Assembly (NCBI GenBank): GCA_004352715.1 | Contig: SCFE01000067.1 | Location: forward strand, 208,460 to 272,459 | DNA length: 64,000 bases | Direction of reading: 5' to 3' | Origin: Hofstenia miamia | Lineage: Eukaryota > Xenacoelomorpha > Acoela | In this document: positions 11,743-22,147 of the stretch, piece after piece | How the letters are laid out: each line of letters begins with the position of its first letter | Numbering within the stretch: position 1 is the stretch's first letter | The notes under the pieces: generated by a model | What the model was told of the DNA's origin: nothing | Database searches by the model: none | The model's input: the letters and a program-made list of their open reading frames with translations, nothing else | Translations under genes and position numbers: made by a program

Positions 11743-12440
11743 CTATCTTTGTTTTTTGATGTCTGCCATTGCTCTCTTGAGGTTTTGAAAATGTAATGAT
11801 CTATTATTGTCCAGCAAGTACTCATTATTCAGTAATGTCTGTATTATAGTGTGAGGTCCAGACCATACTGTTTTTAATTTTTGAACTTGGTTTGTGCCTG
11901 TGAGCTTTGTTGATGTGAATGTGTATACTTTGTCTCCTATCTTATGTGCCTGCCTGTAAATTTTTCTTTTATAATTACATTGTTGTCTATTGACTGATTT
12001 CTTTATTTTGTGGCACATCATTTCATGAATCCCTGTGATCTGTTTCCTTAATTGGTTTACATAAGCATTATCCAGGCTCTTACTGTTGTTGGAATATTGC
12101 ATTGATAAGGGTGTGGCTGCCTCTCTTCCAAACATTGCTTTGAACAGGGTTATTCCCATTGTTGAGTGTACCAAAGTATTATAGAAATACTCTACCATCT
12201 TGATCACCTCTCTCCATTTATTCCCGCCTATCCTTGATGTTGCCACTTTTATTAGCTTGATTAGTGTTCAGTTCAGCCTCTCTACAGCTCCATTGGCCTG
12301 CAGGTGATAGGCTGTTGTTCTTTTGCTCACTATTTCTAGGAGCTTTGCCATTTCTTGGAAGAGCCCACTTTTGAACTGGGGCCCCTTGTCAGTTATTATT
12401 GTTTCCATTGGGCCAAATCATGGAATCCATTCTTTTAGTA
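11743..12440 (-). pseudogene. Integrase, C-terminal half (Gypsy-type)
   Basis: This is the second half of the integrase catalytic core and its tail. Landmarks are IITDKGPQFKSGLF (second catalytic Asp) near 12390, TTAYHLQANGAVERLN (catalytic Glu) near 12290, and YFYNTLVHSTMGITLFKAMF near 12180. Later GDKVYTFTSTKL and VWSGPHTIIQTLL near 11900 are the SH3-like chromointegrase-type tail (known pattern: GD.V, W.GP). In-frame TGA stops sit at IP*FGP and RLN*TL. The first half lies at 14365-14963, separated by an inserted LTR sequence. Confidence 0.85.
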
Positions 12441-12444
12441 CTAT

Positions 12445-14364
12445 TGTAACATAATCCAATTATGTGGTCAAGTAGAGAGAATTAGAGGAAAGAACTAAGA
12501 CTAAATTTAGAAATAAATATTTATTGTACACACATGATTATGATTAGTTAAATCATTTGTAAAATTTTGAAGCAGTATTTTCATATTAATTAATATTAAT
12601 TTGGNTCTGTCTCGTGTCTTGGATCTAAAACAACAGTCGTTAGTTTTGCATCAGTATTAGTTGATGAGATAATAAGTCAATTGTATAACGGCTAAAGCAA
12701 TAGAACAGAAAGAAGAGAGACAGATACTGGAGTCTGTCACCTACCATACTACATAAGGAGGAAACAATTGTCATAGCAGCTCCTAAATTAGTTCAGACTT
12801 ACTAGTATGAAGGTTGGCGAGATTCTACAGCATTTCCAATAATATCATTGAAATAATTGTTGATGCTCCTAGGTTTTCTCATACAACACTATGCTAGTCT
12901 AAATTTAGTATAATGAAGTAAGTACATTATGTACCTGACCTCTCTTTACTATATTAATATTCTTCTGGGTAAGCACTCTGTTTTTAATAAAAATAATATA
13001 CATAATACTCTCAGTTTCAATAAATGTACATATTGTAACATAATCCAATAATGTGGTCAAGTAGAGAGAATTAGAGGAAAGAACTAAGACTAAATTTAGA
13101 AATAAATATTTATTGTACACACATGATTATGATTAGTTAAATCATTTGTAAAATTTTGAAGCAGTATTTTCATATTAATTAATATTAATTTGGCAGTATA
13201 TTTGACAAATGGTAAAAGGGGGAAGTTGCAAACACTAGTTAATGCTGACATGCATAAATCACATATGAAGGAAAATCAGAAAATAGAAAATTGTCAACAA
13301 CTTAGATTTAACAGGTACTAGCCAAATATTTGATTGTTTAATAGTTTCAAGTATAAAAGTAGTGCAGTTTATTATTTTGATGATGACTAAAATTCATTGG
13401 ATTTACTTTGCTTTTCTTTGTCAGGTTTATTTATTAATTATCATGGAAAGCTAAACAGTCAAGCACTAGGGTATTCAAGACAGTGGTCCACAACTTCATT
13501 TAAAGGGAGTTCGTAACAGCTTTGCACCTAATTTGCATTTGTTCACATTCAAACAGCTGTGTGGCTGGTAGCTGGTGCCTACCTGATGTGCTCTTAGGTT
13601 AGTTATAAGGATAGGGGTTCTTACTTGTTATAGCTTTCCTATTGTTTGTTGTTCATATTACTGTATTATGATCTGTATTATGATCTTTAGGTTAACCCTC
13701 ATAGGAAACTTCATGACTTGTTTGTATTGGATTTTAGTGATTTTGTTAAATGTAATTACCAGTAGACTGAACTACCAACTCTCCCTTTTATGTGTGGCCG
13801 CATTGGTTGTTCACATGTATATTAGGTTAGCATGTACATATTTATCTTTAGGGATATTACATGTAAGGAATTATAATAAGCTAATGCATCCTGGTTGCGA
13901 ATTCCACTTATATTACAAACTCATTAATAACAAGAACAATCAATGCAATAAATTAGTAAGCTATCACACACTGTCACTATTGTATTCTTGCACATTGTTT
14001 CACGCACTGAGTCACTGGTGCTGTGGTTCGTGTTTCTCTTGATCTTCAAGTGTCAGCTGGAATTAATCATTATATTGTAGTTTCTTTGATTCCTCTTTGT
14101 GCTTTGCCTCAGGTCAGGTTTCAACCCTGTACATTGTACCATCTATCTCTTGTCTTGCACCTAAATTACTGTTGTTAGTTCAAGCCTCAATATTAATTGA
14201 TCAGATATTATTTTAATTAATAAGCAACACAAAGTTAGAGTAAAGGAAGAGAGAGGGAAACTTGGAATCTGTCACCTACCATACTAGTTAAGGAGGGAAA
14301 AATGTTACAGCAGCTCCTAAATTAAGTTAAGATTTATTAGTTGGAAGGTTGTCAAGATTCTACA
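12445..14364. mobile_element. Second LTR insertion inside the integrase gene
   Basis: The insert begins TGTAACATAATCC and ends GATTCTACA, with CTAT duplicated on both sides (12441-12444 and 14365-14368). Removing it rejoins the two halves of integrase. The start sequence occurs twice (12445 and about 13034) and the end sequence twice (about 12832 and 14364, roughly three-quarters identical), so two LTR copies are present. A single n at 12605 separates a 160-bp stretch that is repeated at 13034-13193. No pol-like coding was found, so this is a solo LTR or a non-autonomous element, inflated by a contig overlap. Confidence 0.75.
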
Positions 14365-14970
14365 CTATTTCTGCTGTTGTATTTTTCATTGGGATCATTC
14401 TTGCGTTTGGTAAAATTGTCTACCATTACCAGTAGATGTTTGTAACCCTCTTTGTCTTTTGACAGCATTTCCAAGTCAATGTGGATCATTTCATTCAGTT
14501 GTGTTGCAATGATTTTTTTCAGTGGCGCCCTCTGCTTTGGGAAGTGCTGTTTATTGGTTAGTAAGCATGCAGTGCATTTGTTGATTATGTCCTCTGTAAC
14601 TTTCCTCACTGCCATCATTATGAATCTTGTGTTAAAGGTTTTCTCTGTCTGTATTATTCCCAGATGGCCTTTTTCATGTATTTTCTGTATCAACTCTCTC
14701 TTGAAGTAATCAGGGATTGCAATCCTATTATTCTGGGCCTCTACATATAGTAGTCTGTTTTTGTTGATTATCCATTTATAACACTCATAATAGCTTGCTG
14801 TTAATTTTGACAGTATCATTTGGGGTTCTTTTATCTTCTTGATGATCCTGCTAAGGATCATGTTGTCTCTCTGCTTTTCTACTATCTCTTGCTTGGATAT
14901 TTCCTCTCTCATCAATATTGGTAATACCGCTTGGCCCTGCTTGTCCACGTTTATCTCAGGCAATCCCTCA
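14365..14970 (-). pseudogene. Integrase, N-terminal half with HHCC finger
   Basis: The minus-strand frame has the zinc-binding pattern IHEKGHLG (two His) followed by NKCTAC (two Cys), at roughly 14680-14550. It continues with IHIDLEMLSKDKEG, holding the first catalytic Asp, and LLVMVDNFTKR, where the core is cut by the LTR insertion. The upstream part is the usual linker after RNase H. Known for Gypsy-type elements: H-H-C-C finger then D,D-35-E core. Confidence 0.9.
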
Positions 14971-15099
14971 TACTCAGTGTGTGGTAGGAACTGAAACTGC
15001 TTTTTCTCCCCATCTATTTTTACTGCATCTCTTTGGTATTATGCTAGTGACGTCCAAAAATCTGCATTATTGTGTAAAGTCCCTTTCTGGTGTTCCATT

Positions 15100-15640
15100 G
15101 AAAATGTGAACTCACTTAAATATTCAATCCATCATGATTCTATCCTGGACTTCCTGAAAACTTCTTCAACCAGGCTATTCTACTATTGTCCATGCATACT
15201 CTGAATTCTCTGCAAATCAGGAAATGCCTGAATTTTTTGATACTTTCAATCAGTGCCAACATTTCCACCTTGGTAGATCCATAGTTTTCCTTGCTTGGCT
15301 TTAGTTTCCAGCTGAAGAACTGTATGGGAACCTCCTTTCCATTTTTCAATTTTCCTAGTATTGCTCAAATTGCTACCTTACTTGCATTGCAGTCTACGAT
15401 AAATTGCTCATTGTAGTCTGGCGTATTCAGCAATGGCAATTTGGCTAGTTCTTCTTTGATGTTATTTAGCTCCTCCTGTTCTTGTCATGTCAATACAAAT
15501 GGCACTGATTTCCTCATTTGTTTAGTCATTTTTGCTGTCTTTCTGGCAATATTTGGGATAAAAGTGCAGTAGTAGTTAAAGAAACCCATTATCCTTTGGA
15601 TGTCTTTCCTGTTATTCAATTTCTCTATTTTTGGGATCAT
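15100..15640 (-). pseudogene. RNase H and connection of the Gypsy-type pol
   Basis: Minus-strand landmarks are GFFNYYCTFIPNIARK near 15580, LLNTPDYNEQFIVDCNAS near 15420 (first RNase H acidic residue), PIQFFSWKLKPSKENYGSTK near 15300 and EMLALIESIKKFRHFL near 15250. This is the classical Metaviridae connection plus RNase H. In-frame TGA stops occur at VLT*QEQ and VAI*AIL. The ribonuclease would degrade the RNA strand of the RNA/DNA hybrid. Confidence 0.85.
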
Positions 15641-15644
15641 CTCC

Positions 15645-16345
15645 CTAGCATTGTCTTTCATGCATATTCTGCATTTCTCTTCCCAGGAATACTATTTTCT
15701 CTTTTAGTATGTTACACTTGTTTCCATTAATGTGGAGTCCTGCTTTCTCCAATATCATTAAAGTCCCTTCCAATTTTTCTAAGTGTTCTTGTGTCATGTC
15801 ACTTGTCACTATTATGTTGTCTATGTATTCATTGACTCCGTCTTCCATTCTGTGTGTCTTGTTCTTCAGCACTTTTGTGATGTATCTTTGAAAGGTTGCC
15901 AGGACATTGAATAGTCCAAACATCATGTATATCCATTCATACAATCCATATGGTGTTATAAATGCTGTTTTTCAATATCATCTTCTTCCATTTTCACTTG
16001 CCAGTACACCTTGTATAGATCTATTGTTGTAAAGTACTTGTGCTCACTTGCCTTGTATAGCATGTCCTCTATTCATGGGTGAGTGTACAAGTCCTTCTTT
16101 GTTACCTTGTTCAATTTACAGAAGTCTATGCATAAACAAAACTTATTTCATTGCTTCACAAATACTGTTGGTGCTGCATATGGGCTTTCACTTGGGCAGA
16201 TGATCTTATTATCAATTAATTCATCTAGAATGTGGTTGTATTCGTCTTTCATTTGTTCCAGTACTCTTCTGATAGACAGCTTTATCAGTTTGTCCATTGT
16301 TGTAACTATTTTGTGCTTTTTGCCTATTGCTTGTCCCATGTTTAT
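15645..16345 (-). pseudogene. Reverse transcriptase of the Gypsy-type pol, active site altered
   Basis: Minus-strand landmarks are IICPSESPYAAPTVFVKQ near 16180, FTTIDLYKVYWQV (motif A Asp) near 16040, FGLFNVLATFQR (motif B, normally FGL.NAPATFQR) near 15900 and YIDNIIV (motif C, normally Y-x-D-D) near 15830. The second Asp of motif C is Asn, which should abolish polymerase activity. Frames shift between motifs A and B and a TGA interrupts HP*IEDML. The enzyme would copy element RNA into DNA. Confidence 0.88.
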
Positions 16346-16594
16346 TTCTCTGTAATTGAATATTCATTTGTGTCTATCCAACATCTCTCTTAATTGTGTC
16401 ATTTCCTTCTCCTCCAGGTGCAGGTAATCCTTGTTTCTTATCTCTGGTATTCTGTATGCATCTTATTCATTTGCTTTCGTCCCTATACCCCTGAGTCAGC
16501 TTTTGGGAGTACTTGTGACTTTGATGGTGTTCGTCCACTTGCCCTTGAGTTGGCCATGTGGGGTACTTTCCGTTTTCATTTGCAAGTCCTTGAG

Positions 16595-17150
16595 TCAACC
16601 ATGCAAATTAATTTCTCCATTGTTGTCCTCTATCACTTTCCAAATGAGTCTGATGTTGGATTTGATATATTTTCCGTATATCTTTACTTGAGATTTCTTT
16701 AAATTAATGTTTTGGTTTGACGCATTGAGGATTGGTATTTTCCCCTTTCCATTCTTTACTGTGCCAACACTGGATGGCATTGATACTCTCTTTATGTTGA
16801 TTCCCTTGTTGTCATATAGAATTATGTCAGCTGTTATTGGGTCTTCTGTCTCTATTGTATGCATCCTCCATTGATGTGGCTGCAGATGAATGTCTTCCTA
16901 CAATTTGAACATGATAGTTTTGTGTCTTCCTTCTTCCTCTTTGATTTCAATTTCTTCCTCCTTTACCTTTATTGTCCTAGTTGCATAATTTATGACACAT
17001 CCATTTTTCATCAGGAAGTTGTTGCTCAATATAACCACGTATGGTAGTAGATTGTTATGAGTGTCCACCACTACCAGTGATTGCTTGAATGTTGTGATTT
17101 TCTCTGGTTTGCTTTCATTGTATGTCTTGCTTGGGGGTCGCAGTTTTAAA
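16595..17150 (-). pseudogene. Retropepsin-like protease region
   Basis: The minus-strand frame has VVILSNNFLMKNGCVINYAT near 17030, which fits the back half of a retropepsin (usual form ILG.DFL....IDY). It is followed by VEIEIKEEE-like acidic sequence and PILNASNQNINLKK near 16690, the usual stretch between protease and reverse transcriptase. The catalytic D-S/T-G motif is not clear because of frame breaks. Assignment rests on position and these two motifs. Confidence 0.6.
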
Positions 17151-17246
17151 TTACTTCTCTATGTTGGTGTCTCCCTATGCCAGGCAGCTTTCTTGTAGAT
17201 TCATGCATTATTTTCTATTGTTGCTGGATATCAATTGCTTTTCATA

Positions 17247-18365
17247 TCATCTTCTTGAATTTATTGTCCACATCACATTTAATTCAAATTGTGTCCTGAT
17301 GCTCTCTGGCATCCCTTTACATATGTGTGAAAACAGATCATACTTTGAGTATCTGTTTTCTCTTGAGCTTAGCATCACTAATCGCTCAACCTGTTGAATG
17401 CAGTTCTGTATGTTGTTGCTCTTTTTCATTTTGGTAGCATTTAGAATAACTTGATACTGATTCTTAAAAGCTTTCATTTTCATAGTAGTCTATGAAATCA
17501 CCTATCAATAGTTAGTAGTTTCTTTTTATGTCTGTATCCAGTAGCAAATAATGGTGGTAAGCTATTCCCATAAGTCTTGCTGCTGCTGCTTGCTGGCTTA
17601 CTTTTCTTTCTGCCATAGTGATCTTGAACATTTGCAGCCATTCAACAAATGTTGGGTTGTATCCATCTACCCTCCTGTTGAATTTTGGTAGCATTGCCTT
17701 GCAGGGTATGGTGTCATTGGTTATATTTTGCAGTAGTATCAATCTTTTGTGTCTCAGTTTGTTGTGGTTTTTAATTCTACCCTCGTCTTGTAATTGGGTG
17801 GTTACTGCTCTCGTGATTTGATTTATGAATTTCTGCTTATCTCCGTCCATTCTTTCGTCCAGTTCTTTGTATCTTGGTCTTCTGTCCATTGTCATGGTTG
17901 GTGCTTGCAACTCATTCACTTTTACTGTTCGAAATTCTACTTCATGGGTCTGTATGTTCCCTCGATTTCCCTCCTCATTTAATTGTATTAACATTATTTT
18001 ATCACTTCTATCAACTGTCTGTTTTCTCTTTCTTATTGCTGCCACAGTTGATTTTATTCCAGAGATCTCTTGTTGGACTCTGCTATTTGTTGAGTGAGTA
18101 TTTTAATTTCATTTTGGAATAGTTCACTCTGCCTTTACTGTCTCATTTCCATATCTGCCTTAATTTCGTTTAAAATAATCTCACTCTGCTGCTCCATTTG
18201 TTTGAATTTATCAGTCAATTGTTCTATTTCACTTCTTAAGAGTGCTTCTGTTTCCTGGCTTCTTTTCAAAATTTCGACTATTTCTAGGGGGCTTGTCGCA
18301 GGGGGTGAGTGTAGTGACTGTAATTCCGTAGCAGGAGATGAATCTGTATCTCTGGAATATGACAA
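17247..18365 (-). pseudogene. Gag (capsid) of the Gypsy-type element, broken
   Basis: Three minus-strand frames cover this stretch. The first (18365-18135) is a likely coiled coil (EIEQLTDKFKQMEQQSE). The second (18045-17512) holds FVEWLQMFKITMAERKVSQQ, which fits the Gypsy capsid retrotrans-gag pattern of a helix with W followed by a short helix. The third (17483-17247) holds AFKNQYQVILNATKM and ends in HICKGMPESIRTQFEL. I see no zinc knuckle. Position directly after the primer binding site supports gag. Confidence 0.65.
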
Positions 18366-18720
18366 TGAGCATGTAGCTCTGGGTGTTACTATCCTGGGTG
18401 CTGTTTTCTTGGCACTGCCTTTTTTCCTTTAGTCATTTTATCATCTGGTTTGTAGTGGCGCCTCTTCTTGGTGACAATTCTAGGCTCTTTTTGAAGTGCA
18501 TTATGTTAAGTGTGGGTAAATCTCTCCATTGACTATCTACTTTGGTGTTATTATCAAGGTGCTTGTAGTTCCACTTTTACTCATAGGTTAATGTTGGAGT
18601 GTCCGAGTTGTTCTACTGAATGTTTCCTTGGCTGTAAAAGAGATTATTTGTGTTCTGTGAAGAAGCAACTGTTTGCCTCCAGTAGATAAAAGAAATTCTT
18701 TCAATTTGCCTGTTCTTTTT

Positions 18721-18737
18721 GGCTGTCACAGTCGCCA
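18721..18737 (-). promoter_or_regulatory. Primer binding site of the Gypsy-type element
   Basis: On the minus strand TGGCGACTGTGACAGCC directly follows the LTR end (GATGTTACA). It begins with TGG as expected for a tRNA 3' CCA complement. From memory TGGCGACCGTGAC is the arginine-tRNA type site of several insect Gypsy elements; that comparison needs checking. Confidence 0.7.
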
Positions 18738-18754
18738 TGTAACATCCTCTACCA

Positions 18755-19788
18755 AATATCAAGTTATTGACAATTTTCAGGATTTTCTAGAATTTATCTC
18801 AAACAATATAGACATGCCTTCGATAAATTAGGCTTGTGCGATATATCATACAAATATTGATATTGTGATATTTTGTAACATCCTCTACCAGGCATTGTCA
18901 CTGTTTACCCTTTGTTACTTTATAACATTACCTGTGTAATTGCAGGTAGGTATGTACTAACTTGACACTGCTTACTTCCACTTAGCTCCATTAACTTTAA
19001 TTAACAAAACAGGACTAATCACTATTTAGGTGACAAAGCCATGCAGCATCTCTTCCAATTGTTAATAGTGGACATCCGCCCGAGGCTGATCTCCACATCC
19101 AGTATCACTTGCTCGCTGATGATCCACTTGGTTGATTTCCACTTCTCAGCTCACGGATATAACTTATGTGTACCCTATCCTAGCTCGGTGCATACTCAAG
19201 ACAAGACACAACTCGACTTAATCTCTATTTGTAAAAGTCTTTTATGTTTGTGCAACCTGACTTGTCACTAGCTGCGTAGGTAATATTACATGTAGCCATT
19301 CCCGAAATATATTGGTTTTAATAACTAGTTTAATATCCTAACCTACATTTAATAATCATTACATGCTCGGTCACATTATAGGTCACTTCATTGTCATTAA
19401 TTTGGATCTAAAATAATATAGATGTACAGGGTGATTGTAAAGTCCCTTTAGCATTTTAATCGTCCATAAAATGAAACAAAGTGAGAAACCATTAATAAGT
19501 AATATATTTTCCAAATAACAAATACCTGAATTTAAGTTATGAAACGTGTTCAAAGTGCCCACCTTCATTTTGGATACACTGATGACACCTTTTTTCAAGG
19601 CTAAGAATGGAACTTTCCAATAAAGGTGAATTAGCTATTTCGTCTACTCCTTGCTCTATTCAGGCTTTCAACATTTCAATGCTGGTAATTGGTGTCGCAT
19701 AGACTTTCTCTCGCAGGAAACCCCAGAAAAAATAGTCGAGAGGTGTTAGGTCCGGACTTCTGGGGCTCCAATTCAGTGGGCCATCTCT
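18755..19788. repeat. 1,034-bp direct repeat, right copy
   Basis: This copy of 7065-8098 starts abruptly after the 17-bp LTR stub at 18738-18754. It repeats the flank, hAT left end, LTR (from 18874) and mariner start. Changes include CGATAAAT for GGATAAAT and a few in the LTR. Confidence 0.9.
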
Positions 19789-20826
19789 GCCCCACCAGNN
19801 NNNNNNNNNNNNNNNNNNNNNNNNNNNNNNNNNNNNNNNNNNNNNNNNNNNNNNNNNNNNNNNNNNNNNNNNNNNNNNNNNNNNNNNNNNNNNNNNNNNN
19901 NNNNNNNNNNNNNNNNNNNNNNNNNNNNNNNNNNNNNNNNNNNNNNNNNNNNNNNNNNNNNNNNNNNNNNNNNNNNNNNNNNNNNNNNNNNNNNNNNNNN
20001 NNNNNNNNNNNNNNNNNNNNNNNNNNNNNNNNNNNNNNNNNNNNNNNNNNNNNNNNNNNNNNNNNNNNNNNNNNNNNNNNNNNNNNNNNNNNNNNNNNNN
20101 NNNNNNNNNNNNNNNNNNNNNNNNNNNNNNNNNNNNNNNNNNNNNNNNNNNNNNNNNNNNNNNNNNNNNNNNNNNNNNNNNNNNNNNNNNNNNNNNNNNN
20201 NNNNNNNNNNNNNNNNNNNNNNNNNNNNNNNNNNNNNNNNNNNNNNNNNNNNNNNGCACATTGTTTTTCTGGCAGCCAAGTCCTCCTCAGTCAATTTTTG
20301 AACCAGTGTTATGTGGAAGTCGTTCATTCCAATATTGCTTAGCTTGTTTTGGATAGTAGAATAAGGAATTTTTAGAATGTAAGATGCTTTTCTGATAGAC
20401 GTACTTGGATTTGCTTCAAAATGTTCAACAATTGCTGATCCTGTCTCATCGTTTAGTGATGGCCTGCCTGTTCGTTTACGGTCATGAACATCACCAGTAC
20501 TTTTAAATCGTTCAAATGTATCGCGAATTGTTACGTGGCTAGGTGGCTGCCCATTAAATTCTTTCTTCCATCGTCTTTGTACAGTAATGATGGATCCATC
20601 GCTTTTTGCCATTTCAATCACCATATACACATGCTGTTCGATAGAATACGACATTATGCAAAGAATGTGCAACCAATGAGAAATTGTACAAGTGATAAGA
20701 ATTTCATTGGCTGGATAAGCAAATACAGACATAACCACTCATATTGCAGCAAATGACTAATTCTTCACGTTAGTATGTGTGTCTATGTACGCGTTGAAAT
20801 GCTAAAGGGACTTTACAATCACCCTG
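19427..20826 (-). mobile_element. Tc1/mariner element with internal gap
   Basis: Inverted terminal repeats of at least 27 bp (CAGGGTGATTGTAAAGTCCC at the left and its exact inverse at the right) are flanked by TA on both sides (19425-19426 and 20827-20828). The empty site is visible in the other LTR copy as GATGTAAATCCC near 8420. The element is 1,400 bp as assembled, including 457 N. Confidence 0.93.
19660..20654 (-). CDS. Tc1/mariner transposase (interrupted by N gap)
   Basis: The start ATG is at 20654 (MSYSIEQHVYMVIEMAK). The N-terminal helix-turn-helix part runs through RRWKKEFNGQPPSHVTIRD and the hinge DRKRTGRPS, the pattern I know from DUF4817-type mariner proteins. A second helix-turn-helix follows (STSIRKASYILKIPYSTIQN). 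Residues after RKTMC are lost in the gap 19799-20255, which hides the first two catalytic Asp. The C-terminal part SPDLTPLDYFFWGFLREKVY carries the third catalytic Asp (PLDYF), but it lies in a different frame from the stretch nearest the gap; this may only reflect gap size. Cut-and-paste transposase, nuclear. Confidence 0.85.
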
Positions 20827-21126
20827 TAAATCCCTAGAGTTCAGCTTACCAGCCATATTTCGAGCTTGCTAAGTTTAACACATGTAGATAAATGATTGGT
20901 AGTCAACTAAACGAGAATAAAAAACCTATTCCTAACCTACGTGCACTTTCGTTGTCCTGGCACAAAGACCCTTGCTTTGTTCCCGTGATGGATCCAGGCC
21001 ACTACTAAACACAACTCATTTACCTTGACATTGCATTAACTAATCAAACCATAGTAAAGAAATAATATAAGAATTTCAAAGAAATTTCTTTATCAATTGT
21101 TAACATGAATTTTGATCTATTTATAG

Positions 21127-21508
21127 TAGCTCGAAAAAGTACCTGTCAATTTCAAATTTTGAATCTTTCCTCTGCCAAGATGGCGGCTAAAAATAATGGA
21201 AGCGATTTCGCCCCTTTTGTTTAGGCAAAATTATTAGTATCAACAAATACTATTTCATAATCAATTACACTGATATTCCTTGGTTGCAACATACAAATTA
21301 CTCTAAGCTGATATTAATTTTTTACAATGTATTTTTAATCACAATTATATTCGATCTTAGTTCTTCTTAATCAACTTTCTTCTTTAGCAGCTTATGTATT
21401 ATTTGGATGCTACTACATTTTTTCATATATCGCAATATATCATATCGCGATATATTTTTTTTAATGATGTGGTATTGAAGTGAGTGTATTACATGCTTGT
21501 AGACATAC
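21127..21508. other. hAT interior after the LTR, non-coding
   Basis: AT-rich sequence between the LTR end and the transposase remnant. It contains ATCGCAATATATCATATCGCGATATA near 21430, which echoes the hAT left-end sequence. A short frame begins ccaagATGGCGGC at 21180 but ends after about 14 codons. Confidence 0.4.
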
Positions 21509-22027
21509 ATGGCAGAGAGAAAACTTAAGTCCCCATACTGGAAGTATTTTACGGAGAATACAGGCGACCATGAGCAGTCTAATTGCACACTATGCCCGAA
21601 TCAAAATCAGCCATTGCCAGCAGTGCCTGCAGCAACAAAGCCAACAACGAGCTTGTTTGCTACAAGCTCGTCAGAAAGTATGTGACAACATTTAGAAGAA
21701 CAAGCCCAAATTCAGCAGCAACAGTAAGAATCTGAATCACAGCCAGAATGCGTAGCTGTTGCAAGCCTCAAACTTGAGCTGCAACAATATCTACGTCCCA
21801 AAATTGGACCTATGGAAGATGTCTACCAATACTGGAAAACAAATAGGTTCTATTTCCCCAGTATTGCCAAAAGTACACGCAAAGTGTTTTGTATAAAAGC
21901 TACAAATATGCTGAGTGAAAGACTCAACTCAAAGGGCGCCCATGTAGTGACTGCCAGCAGAGAATGACTTTCCCCAAAGCACAATACGGAACTGGTGTTT
22001 CTTAATCACAACAAAAGACTTTTTGAC
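21509..22027 (+). pseudogene. hAT transposase remnant: BED finger joined to dimerisation domain
   Basis: One frame from ATG 21509 to TGA 22027 with three internal stops. It starts with a BED-type zinc finger (SPYWKYFTENT..., NCTLCP near residue 30) and passes through a Gln-rich linker. It ends in the hAT C-terminal dimerisation motif: EDVYQYWKTNRFYFPSIAK, then NMLSERLNSKG and ELVFLNHN. The catalytic RNase H-like core, normally about 300 residues between these parts, is missing. The element is thus an internally deleted hAT, able only to be moved in trans, and now dead. Confidence 0.82.
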
Positions 22028-22147
22028 TTTTAACAATGTTGTAACATCTGAAAATGTTTAAAAAAATTGAAAAAAATGTTTTTTGAAATACCGTATTGTA
22101 TTGTATTGGGTCTGAAAATAGTGATATTTCACAACCCTAGGATAAAT

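Larger units (their letters stand above)
7184..18754 (-). mobile_element. Gypsy-type LTR retrotransposon, minus strand, broken
   Basis: Reading the minus strand from 18.7 kb down gives: primer binding site, gag, protease, reverse transcriptase, RNase H, integrase, a third ORF, a purine-rich tract (about 8717-8745), then the 3' LTR. The RNase H before integrase order is that of Gypsy/Metaviridae. All frames are broken by shifts and stops. At the gag end only 17 bp of the LTR (18738-18754) are present before sequence jumps to the upstream flank repeat, so the 5' LTR is not directly attached. A complete LTR with a nested mariner follows at 18874-21120. A second LTR insertion interrupts integrase. 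Confidence 0.85.
18874..21126 (-). repeat. LTR of the Gypsy-type element carrying a mariner insertion
   Basis: The LTR runs from TGTAACATCC (18874) to 19426. It resumes after the mariner at 20827 (AATCCCTAG) and ends near GATCTAT at about 21120, where copy A at 8716 has ACA and this one has TTA. The 20827-21126 half matches 8424-8716 with many point differences, consistent with two LTRs of an old element. Confidence 0.75.
7139..22139 (+). mobile_element. hAT transposon, invaded by an LTR retrotransposon
   Basis: The left end is TAGGCTTGTGCGATATATC (also at 18829) and the right end is GATATTTCACAACCCTA at 22139, imperfect inverted repeats of the hAT type. Perfect 8-bp duplications GGATAAAT flank both ends. 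The hAT sequence breaks about 45 bp in, where a Gypsy-type element begins (TGTAACATCC at 7184). It resumes after the second LTR near 21120 and contains a transposase remnant at 21509-22027. Without the inserts the hAT element would be only about 1.1 kb, so it was an internally deleted derivative. Coordinates include all nested insertions. Confidence 0.75.

Noticed and set aside
8698-11759. Several long plus-strand frames rich in Leu, Phe and Ser
   Set aside because: They are antisense shadows of the minus-strand Gypsy coding region. The hydrophobic composition comes from reading Lys/Glu codons backwards, so they are not membrane proteins.
14365-16400. TGA recoded as a sense codon
   Set aside because: MCM6 and other frames use ordinary stops and need no recoding. 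The Gypsy copy also has frameshifts and an altered active site, so decay explains the TGAs.
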